Made by a program: the position numbers and the translations under genes | Notes under the pieces: model-generated | Databases searched by the model: none | What the model saw: only the letters and a program-made list of their open reading frames with translations | Told to the model about the DNA's origin: nothing | In this document: positions 43,999 to 53,485 of the stretch, piece after piece | Numbering within the stretch: position 1 is the stretch's first letter | Layout of the letters: each line of letters starts with the position of its first letter | DNA from: Zoogloea sp. | GTDB lineage: Bacteria > Pseudomonadota > Gammaproteobacteria > Burkholderiales > Rhodocyclaceae | Reading direction: 5' to 3' | NCBI RefSeq assembly: GCF_023150065.1 | Contig: NZ_JAKLLN010000004.1 | Coordinates: 62,001 to 126,000, forward strand | Length of the DNA stretch: 64,000 bases

Positions 43999-45408
43999 TC
44001 AGGCCTGTGGGCCGTCGCGTAGCGCTCTGGCGAGACCCTGCAATGCCGTGCGCAGGCCCTCTTCGACCACGGGGTGATAGAAGGGCGACGCGAGCGCGAT
44101 GTTTGCCGAGTCGCCGCGCTGGATGGACCAGGCCAGGAGATGGGCCAGGTGTTCCACGTCCGGCCCAAATAGCTCTGCCCCCAGCAATCTGCCGTTTTCC
44201 CGAGCGCCATAGACGCGCATGAGGCCCTGGTTGCGACCCATCATCCGGGCGCGGCCCTGGTCGGCAAAGGAGGCCTCACCCCAGGCAAACGATGCGCCGC
44301 TGCGGTTCAGTTCCGCATGGCTTGCCCCGGCTATCGCCATCTGCGGGTCGGTAAACACGATGTTCAGTGGTGTTCTGCGCGTCTCCCGGCGTACATCGGG
44401 ATAACGTCCGGCATTGTGGCCGGCGATCCGGCCATCGTCTGCGGCCTCATGGAGAAGTGGTCGATCGTTGTCCGCATCGCCGGCGATGAACACCGCGGTG
44501 TCGCCGATCCGGCAGGTCTCGGGATCGAAAGGGGGGACGCCCTTTTCATCCAGGGGGATACCGGCCTTGTCCAGGTCGAGCCCGGCCAGCGCCGGCCGCC
44601 GACCTGCCGCGGCAAGGAGGTAATCGAAGCGTTCGCTGCGTTGGGCCTGGTGCTCATCCCGCCACTGCACGACGACCGCCTCACCCTCGCGGTGGGGGGT
44701 GATGTCGGCTGCATTGGCGCTGTAGGGAAGCGTTGTCTGCAGCCAGGCCTTGACGGCGGCTTGCGTCACCGGGTCGGTCAAGGGGCCGGCCTTGCTGCTG
44801 CGTCCGAACAGGCGGACCCGCACACCCAGGCGATGCAGTGCCTGGGCCAGTTCGAGCCCGACGACCCCGGTCCCGACCACCGCCACGGAGTCGGGCAGCG
44901 TCGTCCAGTTGAAGACATCGTCGTTGACGATCAGGCGTTCGCCCAGCCGGTCGTGCCAGCCATCGGGAACGCTTGGCTGGGCGCCCGTGGCGATGATGAT
45001 GCGTGCGGCGTTGACGTGGATTTCGTCATTTACGCAGAGCACGCCGGGGGCCAGGAAGCGTGCCCGGCCCTGGAGTTTGTGCCCTTCCGGCCACCGGTCC
45101 ACCGTATCGAGCACAAAACCCACGAAGCGGTCGCGTTCGCGACGGACCCGCTCCATGACCGCGGTGCCGTCGACCCTCCGGCCATCGACTTCGATGCCGA
45201 ACCTGGCGCTATTGTCGATGGTGTGGGCGCTTGCCGCCGCGGCGATCAGCAGTTTGCTCGGCATGCAGCCCACCCGCGCACAGGTGGTGCCGTAGGGGCC
45301 GTCCTCGATCACGACCAGCCTGTCCGTGTGGGTGCGAGCGGCCTTGTAGGCACTCATGCCGGCCGAGCCTGCGCCGATGATTGCCACATCCACGTCGATG
45401 CGCTTCAT
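43999..45408 (-). CDS. Dihydrolipoamide dehydrogenase/mercuric-reductase family flavoprotein
   Basis: A 469-residue pyridine-nucleotide disulfide oxidoreductase. FAD motif [11 protein letters not shown] (10-20), redox-active disulfide C43/C48 in [16 protein letters not shown](P)H-binding [12 protein letters not shown], the GDAD motif ([11 protein letters not shown]) and the C-terminal [13 protein letters not shown] with the His-Glu pair are all present. There is no lipoyl or HMA domain and no 2-oxoacid dehydrogenase genes nearby, so it is probably a stand-alone reductase, not the Lpd subunit. It overlaps the YihY gene by four bases. Confidence 0.9.
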   Translation of the reverse strand: MKRIDVDVAIIGAGSAGMSAYKAARTHTDRLVVIEDGPYGTTCARVGCMPSKLLIAAAASAHTIDNSARFGIEVDGRRVDGTAVMERVRRERDRFVGFVLDTVDRWPEGHKLQGRARFLAPGVLCVNDEIHVNAARIIIATGAQPSVPDGWHDRLGERLIVNDDVFNWTTLPDSVAVVGTGVVGLELAQALHRLGVRVRLFGRSSKAGPLTDPVTQAAVKAWLQTTLPYSANAADITPHREGEAVVVQWRDEHQAQRSERFDYLLAAAGRRPALAGLDLDKAGIPLDEKGVPPFDPETCRIGDTAVFIAGDADNDRPLLHEAADDGRIAGHNAGRYPDVRRETRRTPLNIVFTDPQMAIAGASHAELNRSGASFAWGEASFADQGRARMMGRNQGLMRVYGARENGRLLGAELFGPDVEHLAHLLAWSIQRGDSANIALASPFYHPVVEEGLRTALQGLARALRDGPQA

Positions 45409-46328
45409 GGTGAATCCTCCTGGGGGGTGAGCTCGGGTGCGGTGCGCTGCTGCTGCACGTACATGACGCAGGCGCCGTAAAGGAAGATCTGGGCCGAGGC
45501 ATAGCACCACACCAGGATTGCGGCGAAGGAGCCGGCCGCGCCATAGGCGGAGGTGACGCCCGCATGGGTCACATAGGCGGCAATCAGGTAGCGGCCGATG
45601 GCGAAGAGGAGGGTGATGACGAGCGCGGCGGGAATGGCATCGCGCCACCCGGCGGCGGAAGGCGCGAGCCTGGACAGCAGGACCGCGAACAGGAGGGTGC
45701 TGAAGGCATTCACGACGAAGAGATTGACGAGCCCGGCCGTGAGGTCGAGTCCGGGGAGGTCCTGGCCGATCCATGCAACAGCGGCGCGCAGCGCGGTTTC
45801 GGCAAGCAGGGTGACGCCGAGCAGGAAGCCGATGCCGAGGGCCAGCGCCAGTCCGTCCAGGCGGCCGGCGATCATGTCCTTGGGCCCCGTGCGGGACGCC
45901 GGGCGTTTTCCCCAGATCGACGCCAGTGCGGCCTTGAGCTCCAGGAAGGTGACGCTGGCCCCGAGGAGTGTGCTGCCCATCGCCATCCACGCCGCCATGC
46001 CGCTCGACTGCAGGCGTTCGAGGGCATGACGCATCATTGCGATGATCACCCGTGCCTCTTCCACGTCGAGCACGCGCTGGATGTACTCGGCGATCGCGTT
46101 CTGTGCCGATGTGGTCCCGAGCAGCACCGCAATTCCGGCCGTCACCACCACGAGCAAGGGGGCCAGTGAAAAGACGGTGTAGAACGCGAGCGCCGCGCCA
46201 TGGCGGGGGGCATCCCTCTCAAAGAACACCCGGACGGCGGGCCACAGGCAGGCGGGCAAGGCCGAAAGCCCGCCCGTGGTGGGTGCCTTGGGGGGTGTGA
46301 GCGAGACCCGCTGATTGTCCTGATGCAT
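45405..46328 (-). CDS. YihY/BrkB family membrane protein
   Basis: A 307-residue membrane protein with about six helices. RDAPRHGAALAFYTVFSLAPLLVVV is the family signature, and later segments (LFAIGRYLIAAYVTHAGVTSAYGAAGSFAAILVWCYASAQIFLYGA) match its C-terminal core. YihY proteins are widely annotated as ribonuclease BN, but that assignment is considered wrong; function is unknown. The ATG at 46326-46328 is preceded by a GGGG stretch. Coupled to the flavoprotein gene. Confidence 0.9.
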   Translation of the reverse strand: MHQDNQRVSLTPPKAPTTGGLSALPACLWPAVRVFFERDAPRHGAALAFYTVFSLAPLLVVVTAGIAVLLGTTSAQNAIAEYIQRVLDVEEARVIIAMMRHALERLQSSGMAAWMAMGSTLLGASVTFLELKAALASIWGKRPASRTGPKDMIAGRLDGLALALGIGFLLGVTLLAETALRAAVAWIGQDLPGLDLTAGLVNLFVVNAFSTLLFAVLLSRLAPSAAGWRDAIPAALVITLLFAIGRYLIAAYVTHAGVTSAYGAAGSFAAILVWCYASAQIFLYGACVMYVQQQRTAPELTPQEDSP

Positions 46329-46766
46329 GTTGGGCCCCTGGGGCAGGCACCTGTGCCGACTGCGCAGGCTGATGCTTGACATGATTGTGTGCTGGTTGAT
46401 GTGCCGCCATCGGGATATTGCCGAATGTGCAGCCGGATTTTTCCTGCCTTGCGCCGGCGGCGGGGGCGTGCTGCGCCCGTACTGGCAGTTGTCAGACCGT
46501 CCGTTGAGATCGCCACGGCTGAAATACGTTCATGACGCTTCCGGGTGCCGGGTGGGTGCAACAGGCGTAAGGACTGCTCCATGCCGGCCGTATTGTCAGT
46601 GCGTCGCTGACAAGCGCGTAAGCGCATTCTCACATCCCATTCGGATGCTGCCGACTGCCCCGGCGGCGTGTCGTGGATAAAGTGGAGACATGCAGAAGCC
46701 ACTGCATCCCAGTGAAGAAAGAGGCTACGGCCTTGCTCTCGCAGGCCACTTCATAGGAGAAACGCC
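46329..46766. other. 438-base gap between divergent yihY-type and csbD-type genes
   Basis: A divergent intergenic stretch that should hold promoters for both sides. I see no convincing gene: the open frames on both strands have poor codon use and no motif. It contains a TTGTCAG palindrome (listed separately) and a single extra TTGTCAG at 46489-46495. The composition is slightly less GC-rich than the flanking genes. Confidence 0.7.
46593..46613. promoter_or_regulatory. TTGTCAG-N7-CTGACAA palindrome
   Basis: A perfect 7-7-7 inverted repeat about 150 bases before the CsbD gene. One lone half-site occurs about 100 bases upstream of it. The spacing suits a dimeric regulator that binds one helical turn plus; the regulator is unknown. 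Confidence 0.35.
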
Positions 46767-46970
46767 ATGAACCGCGACATCATCGAAGGCAATTGGAAGC
46801 AACTCAAGGGCAAGCTCAAGGAGCAGTGGGGCAAGCTCACCGACGACGATCTGGACGTGATCGAAGGCAAGCGTGAAATGCTGGCGGGCAAGATCCAGGA
46901 ACGCTACGGCATCACCAAGGACGAGGCCGAGAAGTTCGTGAAGGAATGGGAGAAGAAGCACGACGCCTGA
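46767..46970 (+). CDS. CsbD family stress-response protein
   Basis: A 67-residue hydrophilic, lysine- and glutamate-rich protein with the family pattern: [42 protein letters not shown]. CsbD-like proteins accumulate in stationary phase or under general stress; molecular role unknown. AGGAG precedes the ATG. It is followed 48 bases on by the DUF883 gene. Confidence 0.92.
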   Translation: MNRDIIEGNWKQLKGKLKEQWGKLTDDDLDVIEGKREMLAGKIQERYGITKDEAEKFVKEWEKKHDA

Positions 46971-47018
46971 TTCGTTGGCCTGCCCCCCTTCCCCTCGGGA
47001 TCAATTCAGGAGATCGAC

Positions 47019-47222
47019 ATGAACACCACTGTTTCCAGCACCGCCACCCAGGTCGTCGACAACCTGCGCAGCGCGGCAAAGGATGCGGCTAAAGTCCTGC
47101 GCCGCGACGCCCACCATACCAAGGATGTGGCGGAGCGCTACATCGGCAGCAATCCGTGGCGCTCGGCGGCCATCATCGGCACGGTGGGCCTCGTGGTTGG
47201 GGCGCTGCTCACCCGCCGCTAG
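47019..47222 (+). CDS. DUF883 (ElaB/YqjD-type) protein
   Basis: A 67-residue protein with a helical, charged N-terminal part (VVDNLRSAAKDAAKVLRRDA) and the C-terminal membrane anchor GSNPWRSAAIIGTVGLVVGALLTRR. This matches the ElaB/YqjD/DUF883 family of inner-membrane proteins that bind ribosomes in stationary phase in E. coli. AGGAG is present before the ATG at 47019. It follows the csbD-type gene. Confidence 0.9.
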   Translation: MNTTVSSTATQVVDNLRSAAKDAAKVLRRDAHHTKDVAERYIGSNPWRSAAIIGTVGLVVGALLTRR

Positions 47223-47242
47223 GGTATTCGTGCCCTCTTCGG

Positions 47243-47281
47243 GGGCCTGCCCATCGGCGGATGATGCCGATGGGCAGGCCC
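47243..47281 (+). terminator. 16-base perfect GC-rich hairpin after the DUF883 gene
   Basis: Arms GGGCCTGCCCATCGGC and GCCGATGGGCAGGCCC pair perfectly across a seven-base loop, 21 bases past the DUF883 stop. No U-run follows (TGCGTGCACTG), so it is not a textbook terminator; it may block exonucleases or stop transcription with help. Confidence 0.55.
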
Positions 47282-47372
47282 TGCGTGCACTGTTTGCGCG
47301 TGACCCGGCTGCTTCCTACCGCGGCGGCGAGAACCGTACAATGCTGTCCGCCCGCTTCAGAATCAGCCCTCC

Positions 47373-47927
47373 ATGACTCTTGCCCACTTTCCGGGCCGTG
47401 ACCCATTCCGTATTTCCGCCTGGCAGGCCCCCCGTTTCATGCATGGGTGGCTGACCGATGACAGCTCGCTCACCGCCCGCATTCGTGCGCGCTGCGGGTG
47501 TTTCTCTTTGCAGGTGGTGAGCCAGGGCAAGGGGCGGGTGATGCCCGACGAGCGGGCCGCGCTGGGCGTGGCGCATCACGGCGAGTTGTGGTTGCGCGAA
47601 GTGCTGCTCGTTGCCGATGGCGTGCCGGTGGTCTTTGCCCGGTCGCTGGTGCCGGCAACGGTCATTCCGGCTGACTGGCATCTGCTCCACGGGCTCGGTG
47701 GGCGGCCGTTGGCCAATGTGCTATTTGATGACCCCCGGGTGCGCCGTTCGCCCCTCGAGGCGGCCCGCCTGGATGCCCGGGATTCCCGCTGGCACCAGGC
47801 TGTACGCGCTACGGGGCATGCCGATCTGCCCCCTTTGTGGGCGCGCCGCTCGGCCTTTCACCGGGCGGGCACGCCGCTCCTGATCACCGAAGTCTTTTTG
47901 CCTGCCATCCGGAACCTGGCCCCATGA
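47373..47927 (+). CDS. ubiC: Chorismate lyase
   Basis: UbiC removes pyruvate from chorismate to give 4-hydroxybenzoate, the first ubiquinone precursor. The 184-residue protein opens with [26 protein letters not shown], has the catalytic LWLREVLLV and ends with [20 protein letters not shown], where conserved Arg and Glu contact the product. Length is slightly above E. coli UbiC. Its stop overlaps the ubiA start as ATGA, so the two are translationally coupled. Confidence 0.93.
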   Translation: MTLAHFPGRDPFRISAWQAPRFMHGWLTDDSSLTARIRARCGCFSLQVVSQGKGRVMPDERAALGVAHHGELWLREVLLVADGVPVVFARSLVPATVIPADWHLLHGLGGRPLANVLFDDPRVRRSPLEAARLDARDSRWHQAVRATGHADLPPLWARRSAFHRAGTPLLITEVFLPAIRNLAP

Positions 47928-48805
47928 GTACCCTGAGCCTTTCCCAGCGCCTCGACGAATACACAAAGCTGATGCGCCTGGACAAGCCCATCGGCATCCT
48001 GCTGCTGCTGTGGCCTACCCTGTGGGCGCTTTGGGTGGCGGGGGCCGGAAGGCCGGCCCTGTTGGTGGTGGCCATCTTTGTGGTAGGCACGGTGCTGATG
48101 CGCTCGGCGGGTTGCGTGATCAATGACTACGCCGACAAGGACTTCGACGGCCACGTGGAACGTACCCGCAACCGCCCGCTGGCGGCGCAGCGGGTGAGCA
48201 CCCGGGAGGCGCTGCTGCTGGCGGGCGGGCTGGCCCTGCTGTCCTTCCTGCTGGTGTTGCCCCTCAATGGCCTGACCATTGCCCTCAGCGTGCCGGCCGT
48301 GTTCCTGGCCGGGAGCTACCCCTTCACCAAGCGCTTCCTGGCCATTCCCCAGGCCTACCTGGGTATCGCCTTCGGCTTCGGCATCCCCATGGCCTTCGCC
48401 GCCCTCCAGGGCGAAGTGCCGGCCGTGGCCTGGGTGATGTTGCTGGCCAACGTGTTCTGGGCGGTGGCCTACGACACCGAGTACGCCATGGTGGACCGCC
48501 CCGACGACCTGAAGATCGGCATCAAGACATCGGCCATCACCTTTGGCCGCTTCGATGTGGCCGCGGTGATGCTGTGCTACGCCCTGACCCTGGTCCTGCT
48601 TGGCTGGGCGGGGCTCAGCACCGGTGCCGGCGGGGCCTTCCTGGCCGGCCTCGCCGTGGCGGCCGGCATCATGGGCTATCACTACACCCTGATCCGGGAG
48701 CGTGACCGGCCGAAATGCTTCAAGGCCTTTCTTCACAACAACTGGGTGGGGGCGGCGATCTTTACTGGTTGGGTGGTGGATTATTTGCTCCGGGGAACAC
48801 CCTGA
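47924..48805 (+). CDS. ubiA: 4-hydroxybenzoate polyprenyltransferase
   Basis: UbiA prenylates 4-hydroxybenzoate in the inner membrane for ubiquinone synthesis. The 293-residue protein has nine or so membrane segments and both Asp-rich motifs: [12 protein letters not shown] (first, Mg-pyrophosphate binding) and [20 protein letters not shown] (second). It opens with [24 protein letters not shown], typical of proteobacterial UbiA. Coupled to ubiC. Confidence 0.96.
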   Translation: MSTLSLSQRLDEYTKLMRLDKPIGILLLLWPTLWALWVAGAGRPALLVVAIFVVGTVLMRSAGCVINDYADKDFDGHVERTRNRPLAAQRVSTREALLLAGGLALLSFLLVLPLNGLTIALSVPAVFLAGSYPFTKRFLAIPQAYLGIAFGFGIPMAFAALQGEVPAVAWVMLLANVFWAVAYDTEYAMVDRPDDLKIGIKTSAITFGRFDVAAVMLCYALTLVLLGWAGLSTGAGGAFLAGLAVAAGIMGYHYTLIRERDRPKCFKAFLHNNWVGAAIFTGWVVDYLLRGTP

Positions 48806-48839
48806 GCGTCGCTTCGGAGGTTGAGATGAAGAAGGACGG

Positions 48840-50888
48840 ATGCCGCCCGGCGGCGGCAGTGGGCTTGCCTGCGGGCTATGCACTGACAAGGTGGCGGCTG
48901 TGAGCGGGCGGGAACCTGATCTCGCCGCCCAGCAGGCGCTGGTGACGCTGTTCAGATCCGGGCGTTTTGCTGATCTGGAAGCCCAGGCGCTCGCTTTGGC
49001 GCGGCGGTGGCCCCTGCACGGACCGTCCTGGAATTTTTTGGGTGTGGCTCGGCTCGCGCAGGGAAAGGATGCCTTCGAGGCACTTGAGAAGGCCGCGACA
49101 CTGCTGCCGGACGATCCAACGGCCCAGAACAATTTTGGCAATGCCCTGAAGGCCAAGGGAGATCTCGATGCGGCAGCCGTGCGGTTTTCACGCGCAGTGG
49201 CTTTGCGGCCGGAGAATGCCCGTGCTCATCTCAATCTCGGTGCCGTGCTGCTCGATATGGGACGGGTGGCCGAGTCGGTCGAGGCATCCCGGAGAGCGCT
49301 CGCCCTCAATCCGGATTATCTGGAAGCGATGGCCAACCTGGGGACCGCGCTCAGTCTCCTGGGGCGTCCGTTTGAGGCCGAGCCACTGTTTCGCAAGGTG
49401 CTCGCTGCGCGCCCCGATAGCCCTGAGGCATTGGCGAATCTGGGGGCGAGCCTCAGCCTGATGGGGCAACCGGCTGAGGCCAGTGTGCTGCTGCGGGAAG
49501 CGATTGACCGTGGGTTCCGGATGGAGGGTGCCCACATCGGGCTGGCTGTCAGCCTCTGCGATCTGGGCGAGATGAAGGCCGCAGAAGCGGTCCTCAGACA
49601 GGCGCTGGAGATTCGGCCGGGCTCTCTGGAGGCGCGGACAATTTTGCTCTTTGTGCTTAATTACCAGAGCGGCCGTTCGTCCGACGAGTTGCTGCAGGAG
49701 GCCCGGGCCTACGGCACCCAGGCCGCGTCCCAGGCGAAGGTGTTTAGTGAGTGGTCGAACCGGCCGGATCCGGAGCGTCGCTTGACGGTGGGCTTTGTCT
49801 CTGGCGATTTTTGCCAGCACCCGGTGGCGCAGTTCATGGTGCATGTGCTCGAAAGTCTGGTGGAGGACCAGAATGAGCGTATCGAACTGGTGGGCTACTA
49901 CAGCCGTCATCACAAGGACGCGATGACTGAACGCCTGCGCGGGTTTTTCTCTCGCTGGCGAGATGTGGCCGGTGTCAAGGATGAGGTGCTGGCCCAGCAG
50001 ATCCGGTCGGACGGCGTGGATATTCTCATCGACCTGTCCGGCCATACGGCCCATAACCGACTACCCGTATTCGCATGGAAACCCGCGCCGGTGCAGATGA
50101 CCTGGCTGGGCTATCTGGCCACGACCGGTGTGGCGGCCGTCGACTATCTCATCGCCGATCCACTCGTGCTGCCGGAAACTCTGGAAGGTGACTTCACCGA
50201 GAAGATCCTGAGGATGCCGCGCAGTTATCTTTGTTTCTCCCGCCCTGATGCGGATGCCGACGTATCGCCGTTGCCCGCCTTGACCCGCGCAGGCGTGACT
50301 TTCGGGAGTTTCAACAATCTGAGAAAGCTCAACGACGAAGTGCTGGATCTGTGGGCCCGGATTCTGGCCGCCGTTCCGGATAGTCGCTTGTTGCTGAAAG
50401 CACGACAGGTGACGGACCCCGCCGTCCAGGTCCGGCTGCAGGCGTTTTTTGCAGCCCGGGGGATTTCCGCTGAGCGTCTTGAGCTGCTCGGCCATGTGTC
50501 CCGGGATGCGCATCTAGCCACCTATGGCCGGGTAGATATTGCGCTCGATCCCTTCCCTTATCCAGGTATCACAACCACTGTCGAAGCGCTCTGGATGGGG
50601 GTTCCTGTGCTGACGCTCTCCGGACCGAATTTCATGGGGCGGCAGGGCGTTGGCCTACTCACTCATGTAGGGCTTGAGGACTGGGTTGCATCGGATCCGA
50701 GCGATTATCTGGCGCGAGCCGTGGCGCATGCCCATGATCGGTCCGCCCTGGGGAGGCTTCGAGAGGGGCTCAGGGCTAGGGTGCAGGCTTCTGCATTCTT
50801 TGATCAGCGCGCGTTTGCCGGTGATCTTGAAGCGACGCTCCGTGGCGCCTGGCGAAATTGGTGCAATCAGAGGGGCTGCGTGGTGTGA
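48840..50888 (+). CDS. TPR protein with O-GlcNAc-transferase/SPINDLY-like C-terminus
   Basis: A protein of up to 682 residues. Residues about 40-300 are TPR repeats (for example NNFGNALKAKGDLDAAAVRFSR and the LGAVLLDMGRVAESVEASRRAL repeat). The C-terminal half is a GT41-like domain: RRLTVGFVSGDFCQHPVAQF, DILIDLSGHTAHNRLPVFAWKPAPVQMTWLGYLATTG, and FGSFNNLRKLNDEVLDLWARIL. It may glycosylate proteins or lipids; substrates unknown. ATG at 48840 has AAGGA upstream. GTG codons at 48891 and 48900 are other possible starts. Its end overlaps the convergent kdtA by 22 bases. Confidence 0.85.
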   Translation: MPPGGGSGLACGLCTDKVAAVSGREPDLAAQQALVTLFRSGRFADLEAQALALARRWPLHGPSWNFLGVARLAQGKDAFEALEKAATLLPDDPTAQNNFGNALKAKGDLDAAAVRFSRAVALRPENARAHLNLGAVLLDMGRVAESVEASRRALALNPDYLEAMANLGTALSLLGRPFEAEPLFRKVLAARPDSPEALANLGASLSLMGQPAEASVLLREAIDRGFRMEGAHIGLAVSLCDLGEMKAAEAVLRQALEIRPGSLEARTILLFVLNYQSGRSSDELLQEARAYGTQAASQAKVFSEWSNRPDPERRLTVGFVSGDFCQHPVAQFMVHVLESLVEDQNERIELVGYYSRHHKDAMTERLRGFFSRWRDVAGVKDEVLAQQIRSDGVDILIDLSGHTAHNRLPVFAWKPAPVQMTWLGYLATTGVAAVDYLIADPLVLPETLEGDFTEKILRMPRSYLCFSRPDADADVSPLPALTRAGVTFGSFNNLRKLNDEVLDLWARILAAVPDSRLLLKARQVTDPAVQVRLQAFFAARGISAERLELLGHVSRDAHLATYGRVDIALDPFPYPGITTTVEALWMGVPVLTLSGPNFMGRQGVGLLTHVGLEDWVASDPSDYLARAVAHAHDRSALGRLREGLRARVQASAFFDQRAFAGDLEATLRGAWRNWCNQRGCVV

Positions 50889-52171
50889 GCCTGGGGGCGA
50901 TTCGAGTTCTTCGGTATCAACGGGGCGAGTAACGCGAGGGTACGTCCCGTAGCGCCCCGATGCAGGGCGGTAAAGCGACGTCCTTCCTCGCTCATTGACT
51001 TCCGCTGGCTGGGGGTCTCGATGAGTTCCAGGGCCAGGTTCAGGCCGTGGGGAAGGTCCTTGGCCCGGAGGGCTGCGCCAGCCTCGATGGCTTGCTCGCA
51101 GACGAGCTTGAAGTTGAAGGTGTGAGGGCCGACGATGGCGGGACACCCCACCGCACCGGCTTCGATGGGGTTCTGCCCCCCAAGCTTTTCCCAACTGCCA
51201 CCGATCAATGCCACGTCTGCAGCGGCGTAATACGCATACATTTCACCCATTGAGTCCCCCAGCCATACCCGGGTGTCGGCCATGACGGGTTCGTTGCTGG
51301 AGCGGCGCTGCAGCTTGAGTCCGCTCCGGGCCACCAGGCGTGCTACTTCATCGAAGCGTTGAGGGTGGCGGGGCACCAGCACCAGCAAGACGTGGGGAGG
51401 GCAACGTAGCGATAGCGCCTCCAGCAAGGGGGCTTCCTCGCCTTCCCGGGTGCTGGCGGCCAGCAGCACGGGGCGCGGGCCAAAACGGTTGCGAAATGCT
51501 TTGCCCAGTTCCAGCAGGCCCGGGGTTGGACTGCTGTCGAACTTGATGTTGCCGGTGACCTGGACCCTGCGTGCTCCCAGGGCCTGGAGCCGGTTCGCAT
51601 CGCCATCCGTCTGGGCGCCGATGGCGGTGAGATCGGCGAAAGCCTCTCGGGCCAGGGGGCCCGCTTTGCGATACCCGCGGGCCGAGCGTTCGGAGAGGCG
51701 TGCATTCACCATCACCAGCGGCGTGCCGGTGCGTCGGCATCCGTGCACCAGATTGGGCCAGAGTTCGGTTTCCATCAGGATGCCGATACGGGGACGGAAA
51801 CATCGGATGAAGCGCAGTACGGCCCAGGGAAAGTCGTAGGGCAGATAGACACTCAGTACCCTGGGGGCTAGCTTGCCGAACAACTCAGCCGCCGTGGCAC
51901 GCCCGGTGGGCGTCATGTGGGTCAGGAGCAGCCGGCAGTCCGGGTGGGCGTCCAGTAGGGCGTGCACCAGCGGGGCGGCTGCCCGGGTCTCGCCCACCGA
52001 TACCGCATGCAGCCAGATGAACGGCCCTGCGCCTGGATTCGCGTAGCGTCCGAGGCGTTCGCCCACATGCTGCAAATACTCCGGTTGATGCCGGGCGCGC
52101 CAAGCTAGACGCAGGCCGACGAGGGGCGCTGCGAGATACCAGCAGAGGGTATAGAGGAAACGAGGGATCAA
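50867..52171 (-). CDS. waaA: 3-deoxy-D-manno-octulosonic-acid (Kdo) transferase
   Basis: WaaA/KdtA adds Kdo to lipid IVA in lipopolysaccharide core assembly. The 434-residue protein has one N-terminal membrane anchor (MIPRFLYTLCWYLAAPLVGL), the GT-B N-domain with FIWLHAVSVGETRAA (containing the catalytic Glu) and METELWPNL, and the C-domain with GGSWEKLGGQNPIEAGAVGCPAIVGPHTFNF. Standard length. Divergent from the epimerase gene, so the 188-base gap 52172-52359 should hold both promoters. Confidence 0.95.
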   Translation of the reverse strand: MIPRFLYTLCWYLAAPLVGLRLAWRARHQPEYLQHVGERLGRYANPGAGPFIWLHAVSVGETRAAAPLVHALLDAHPDCRLLLTHMTPTGRATAAELFGKLAPRVLSVYLPYDFPWAVLRFIRCFRPRIGILMETELWPNLVHGCRRTGTPLVMVNARLSERSARGYRKAGPLAREAFADLTAIGAQTDGDANRLQALGARRVQVTGNIKFDSSPTPGLLELGKAFRNRFGPRPVLLAASTREGEEAPLLEALSLRCPPHVLLVLVPRHPQRFDEVARLVARSGLKLQRRSSNEPVMADTRVWLGDSMGEMYAYYAAADVALIGGSWEKLGGQNPIEAGAVGCPAIVGPHTFNFKLVCEQAIEAGAALRAKDLPHGLNLALELIETPSQRKSMSEEGRRFTALHRGATGRTLALLAPLIPKNSNRPQAHTTQPL

Positions 52172-52359
52172 GGGGCGGGCCCGGGTTTTCGAGGCCAGAA
52201 AGTATAACGGTCGTTACAGAAGACACGTTCATCGGGGGGAGCCGATTTACCCTGACATGCTCCCGTGAGAAAATGCCGGGCTGCTGATGGCGTATCCGGG
52301 CATCTTTGCGTTCCGGCCCCGCCTTGCCCGCTTCCCACAACTTCGAGTACCCCGCGATC

Positions 52360-53367
52360 ATGAAAATTCTCGTCACCGGCGCTGCCGGATTCATCGGCAT
52401 GCACACCAGCCAGCTCCTGCTGGCGCGAGGCGATCAGGTGGTCGGTCTCGACAACCTCAACGATTACTACGAGGTCCAGCTCAAGCACGATCGGCTGGCC
52501 CGCCTGACCCCCCACGAGAATTTCCGTTTCGTGAAGATGGACGTGGCCGACAACGATGGCATGGCCCGCCTGTTTGCCGAAGAGAAATTCGACAAGGTCA
52601 TCCACCTGGCCGCCCAGGCCGGCGTGCGCTACTCCCTGGTCAATCCCCAGGCCTACGTGGAGAGCAACCTGGTCGGCTTCATGAACATCCTCGAAGGCTG
52701 CCGCCACAGCAAGGTCAAGCACCTGGTCTATGCCTCCAGCTCCAGCGTGTACGGCGGCAACACCCGCATGCCCTTCTCGGAGCACGACAGCGTCGACCAT
52801 CCGGTGAGCATGTACGCGGCCACCAAGAAGGCCAACGAGCTGATGGCCCACACCTACAGCCACCTCTTCGGCCTGCCCACCACCGGTCTGCGTTTCTTCA
52901 CCGTGTATGGTCCGTGGGGCCGCCCCGACATGGCCCTGTTCCTGTTCACCAAGGCCATCCTCGAGGGCAAGCCCATCGACGTGTTCAACCACGGCAAGAT
53001 GAAGCGCGACTTCACCTACGTGGACGACATCGTCCAGGGCGTCATCAAGACCCTCGACCACACCGCCGAGCCCGATGCCGCCTACAACGCCGATCAGCCC
53101 AACCCCAGCACCAGCAACGTGCCCTACCGGGTGTTCAACATCGGCAACAACAACCCGGTCGAGCTGATGGCGTTTGTCGAGGCCATCGAGAACGCCCTGG
53201 GCAAAAAGGCCGAGAAGAACTTCCTGCCCCTGCAGGACGGCGACGTGCCGGCCACCTACGCCAACACCGACGCCCTCAACGCCTGGACCGGTTTCGTGCC
53301 GGCCACCCCGGTGCCGGTGGGCATCGGCCGCTTCGTCGAGTGGTACCGCGGCTACTACGGCAAGTAA
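52360..53367 (+). CDS. NAD-dependent epimerase, UDP-glucuronate 4-epimerase-like
   Basis: A 335-residue extended short-chain dehydrogenase. Cofactor motif TGAAGFIG (6-13), SSSSVYGGN and the catalytic YxxxK ([10 protein letters not shown]) are all present, as are [12 protein letters not shown] and [14 protein letters not shown], typical of UDP-glucuronate or CDP-tyvelose type epimerases. It should convert UDP-glucuronate to UDP-galacturonate for envelope polysaccharide, but the substrate is a guess at this level. It ends in a clear terminator. Confidence 0.9.
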   Translation: MKILVTGAAGFIGMHTSQLLLARGDQVVGLDNLNDYYEVQLKHDRLARLTPHENFRFVKMDVADNDGMARLFAEEKFDKVIHLAAQAGVRYSLVNPQAYVESNLVGFMNILEGCRHSKVKHLVYASSSSVYGGNTRMPFSEHDSVDHPVSMYAATKKANELMAHTYSHLFGLPTTGLRFFTVYGPWGRPDMALFLFTKAILEGKPIDVFNHGKMKRDFTYVDDIVQGVIKTLDHTAEPDAAYNADQPNPSTSNVPYRVFNIGNNNPVELMAFVEAIENALGKKAEKNFLPLQDGDVPATYANTDALNAWTGFVPATPVPVGIGRFVEWYRGYYGK

Positions 53368-53389
53368 GCCCGGCCCGACTTCGGTTGCC

Positions 53390-53433
53390 AGTGGGCGCCC
53401 CACCCGGGAAGGGTCGGGCGCCCACTTTCTCTT
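53390..53433 (+). terminator. Rho-independent terminator after the epimerase gene
   Basis: An 11-base perfect stem (AGTGGGCGCCC / GGGCGCCCACT) with a 15-base loop, followed by TTCTCTT, 22 bases past the epimerase stop. It separates the epimerase from the TPR-T2SS operon. Confidence 0.82.
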
Positions 53434-53485
53434 AAAGACCCATACCGCGTCGGTTAAACTGTCGGCCGAATTTGTTGGAAAACCG

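Noticed and set aside
46327-46680. 117-codon plus-strand frame in the 438-base gap
   Set aside because: Cysteine- and arginine-rich with no recognisable domain or ribosome site; better read as intergenic.
46142-46702. 186-codon frame on the minus strand over the yihY upstream gap
   Set aside because: Mostly out of frame over the YihY gene, with no motif and arginine- and serine-rich shadow-type composition.
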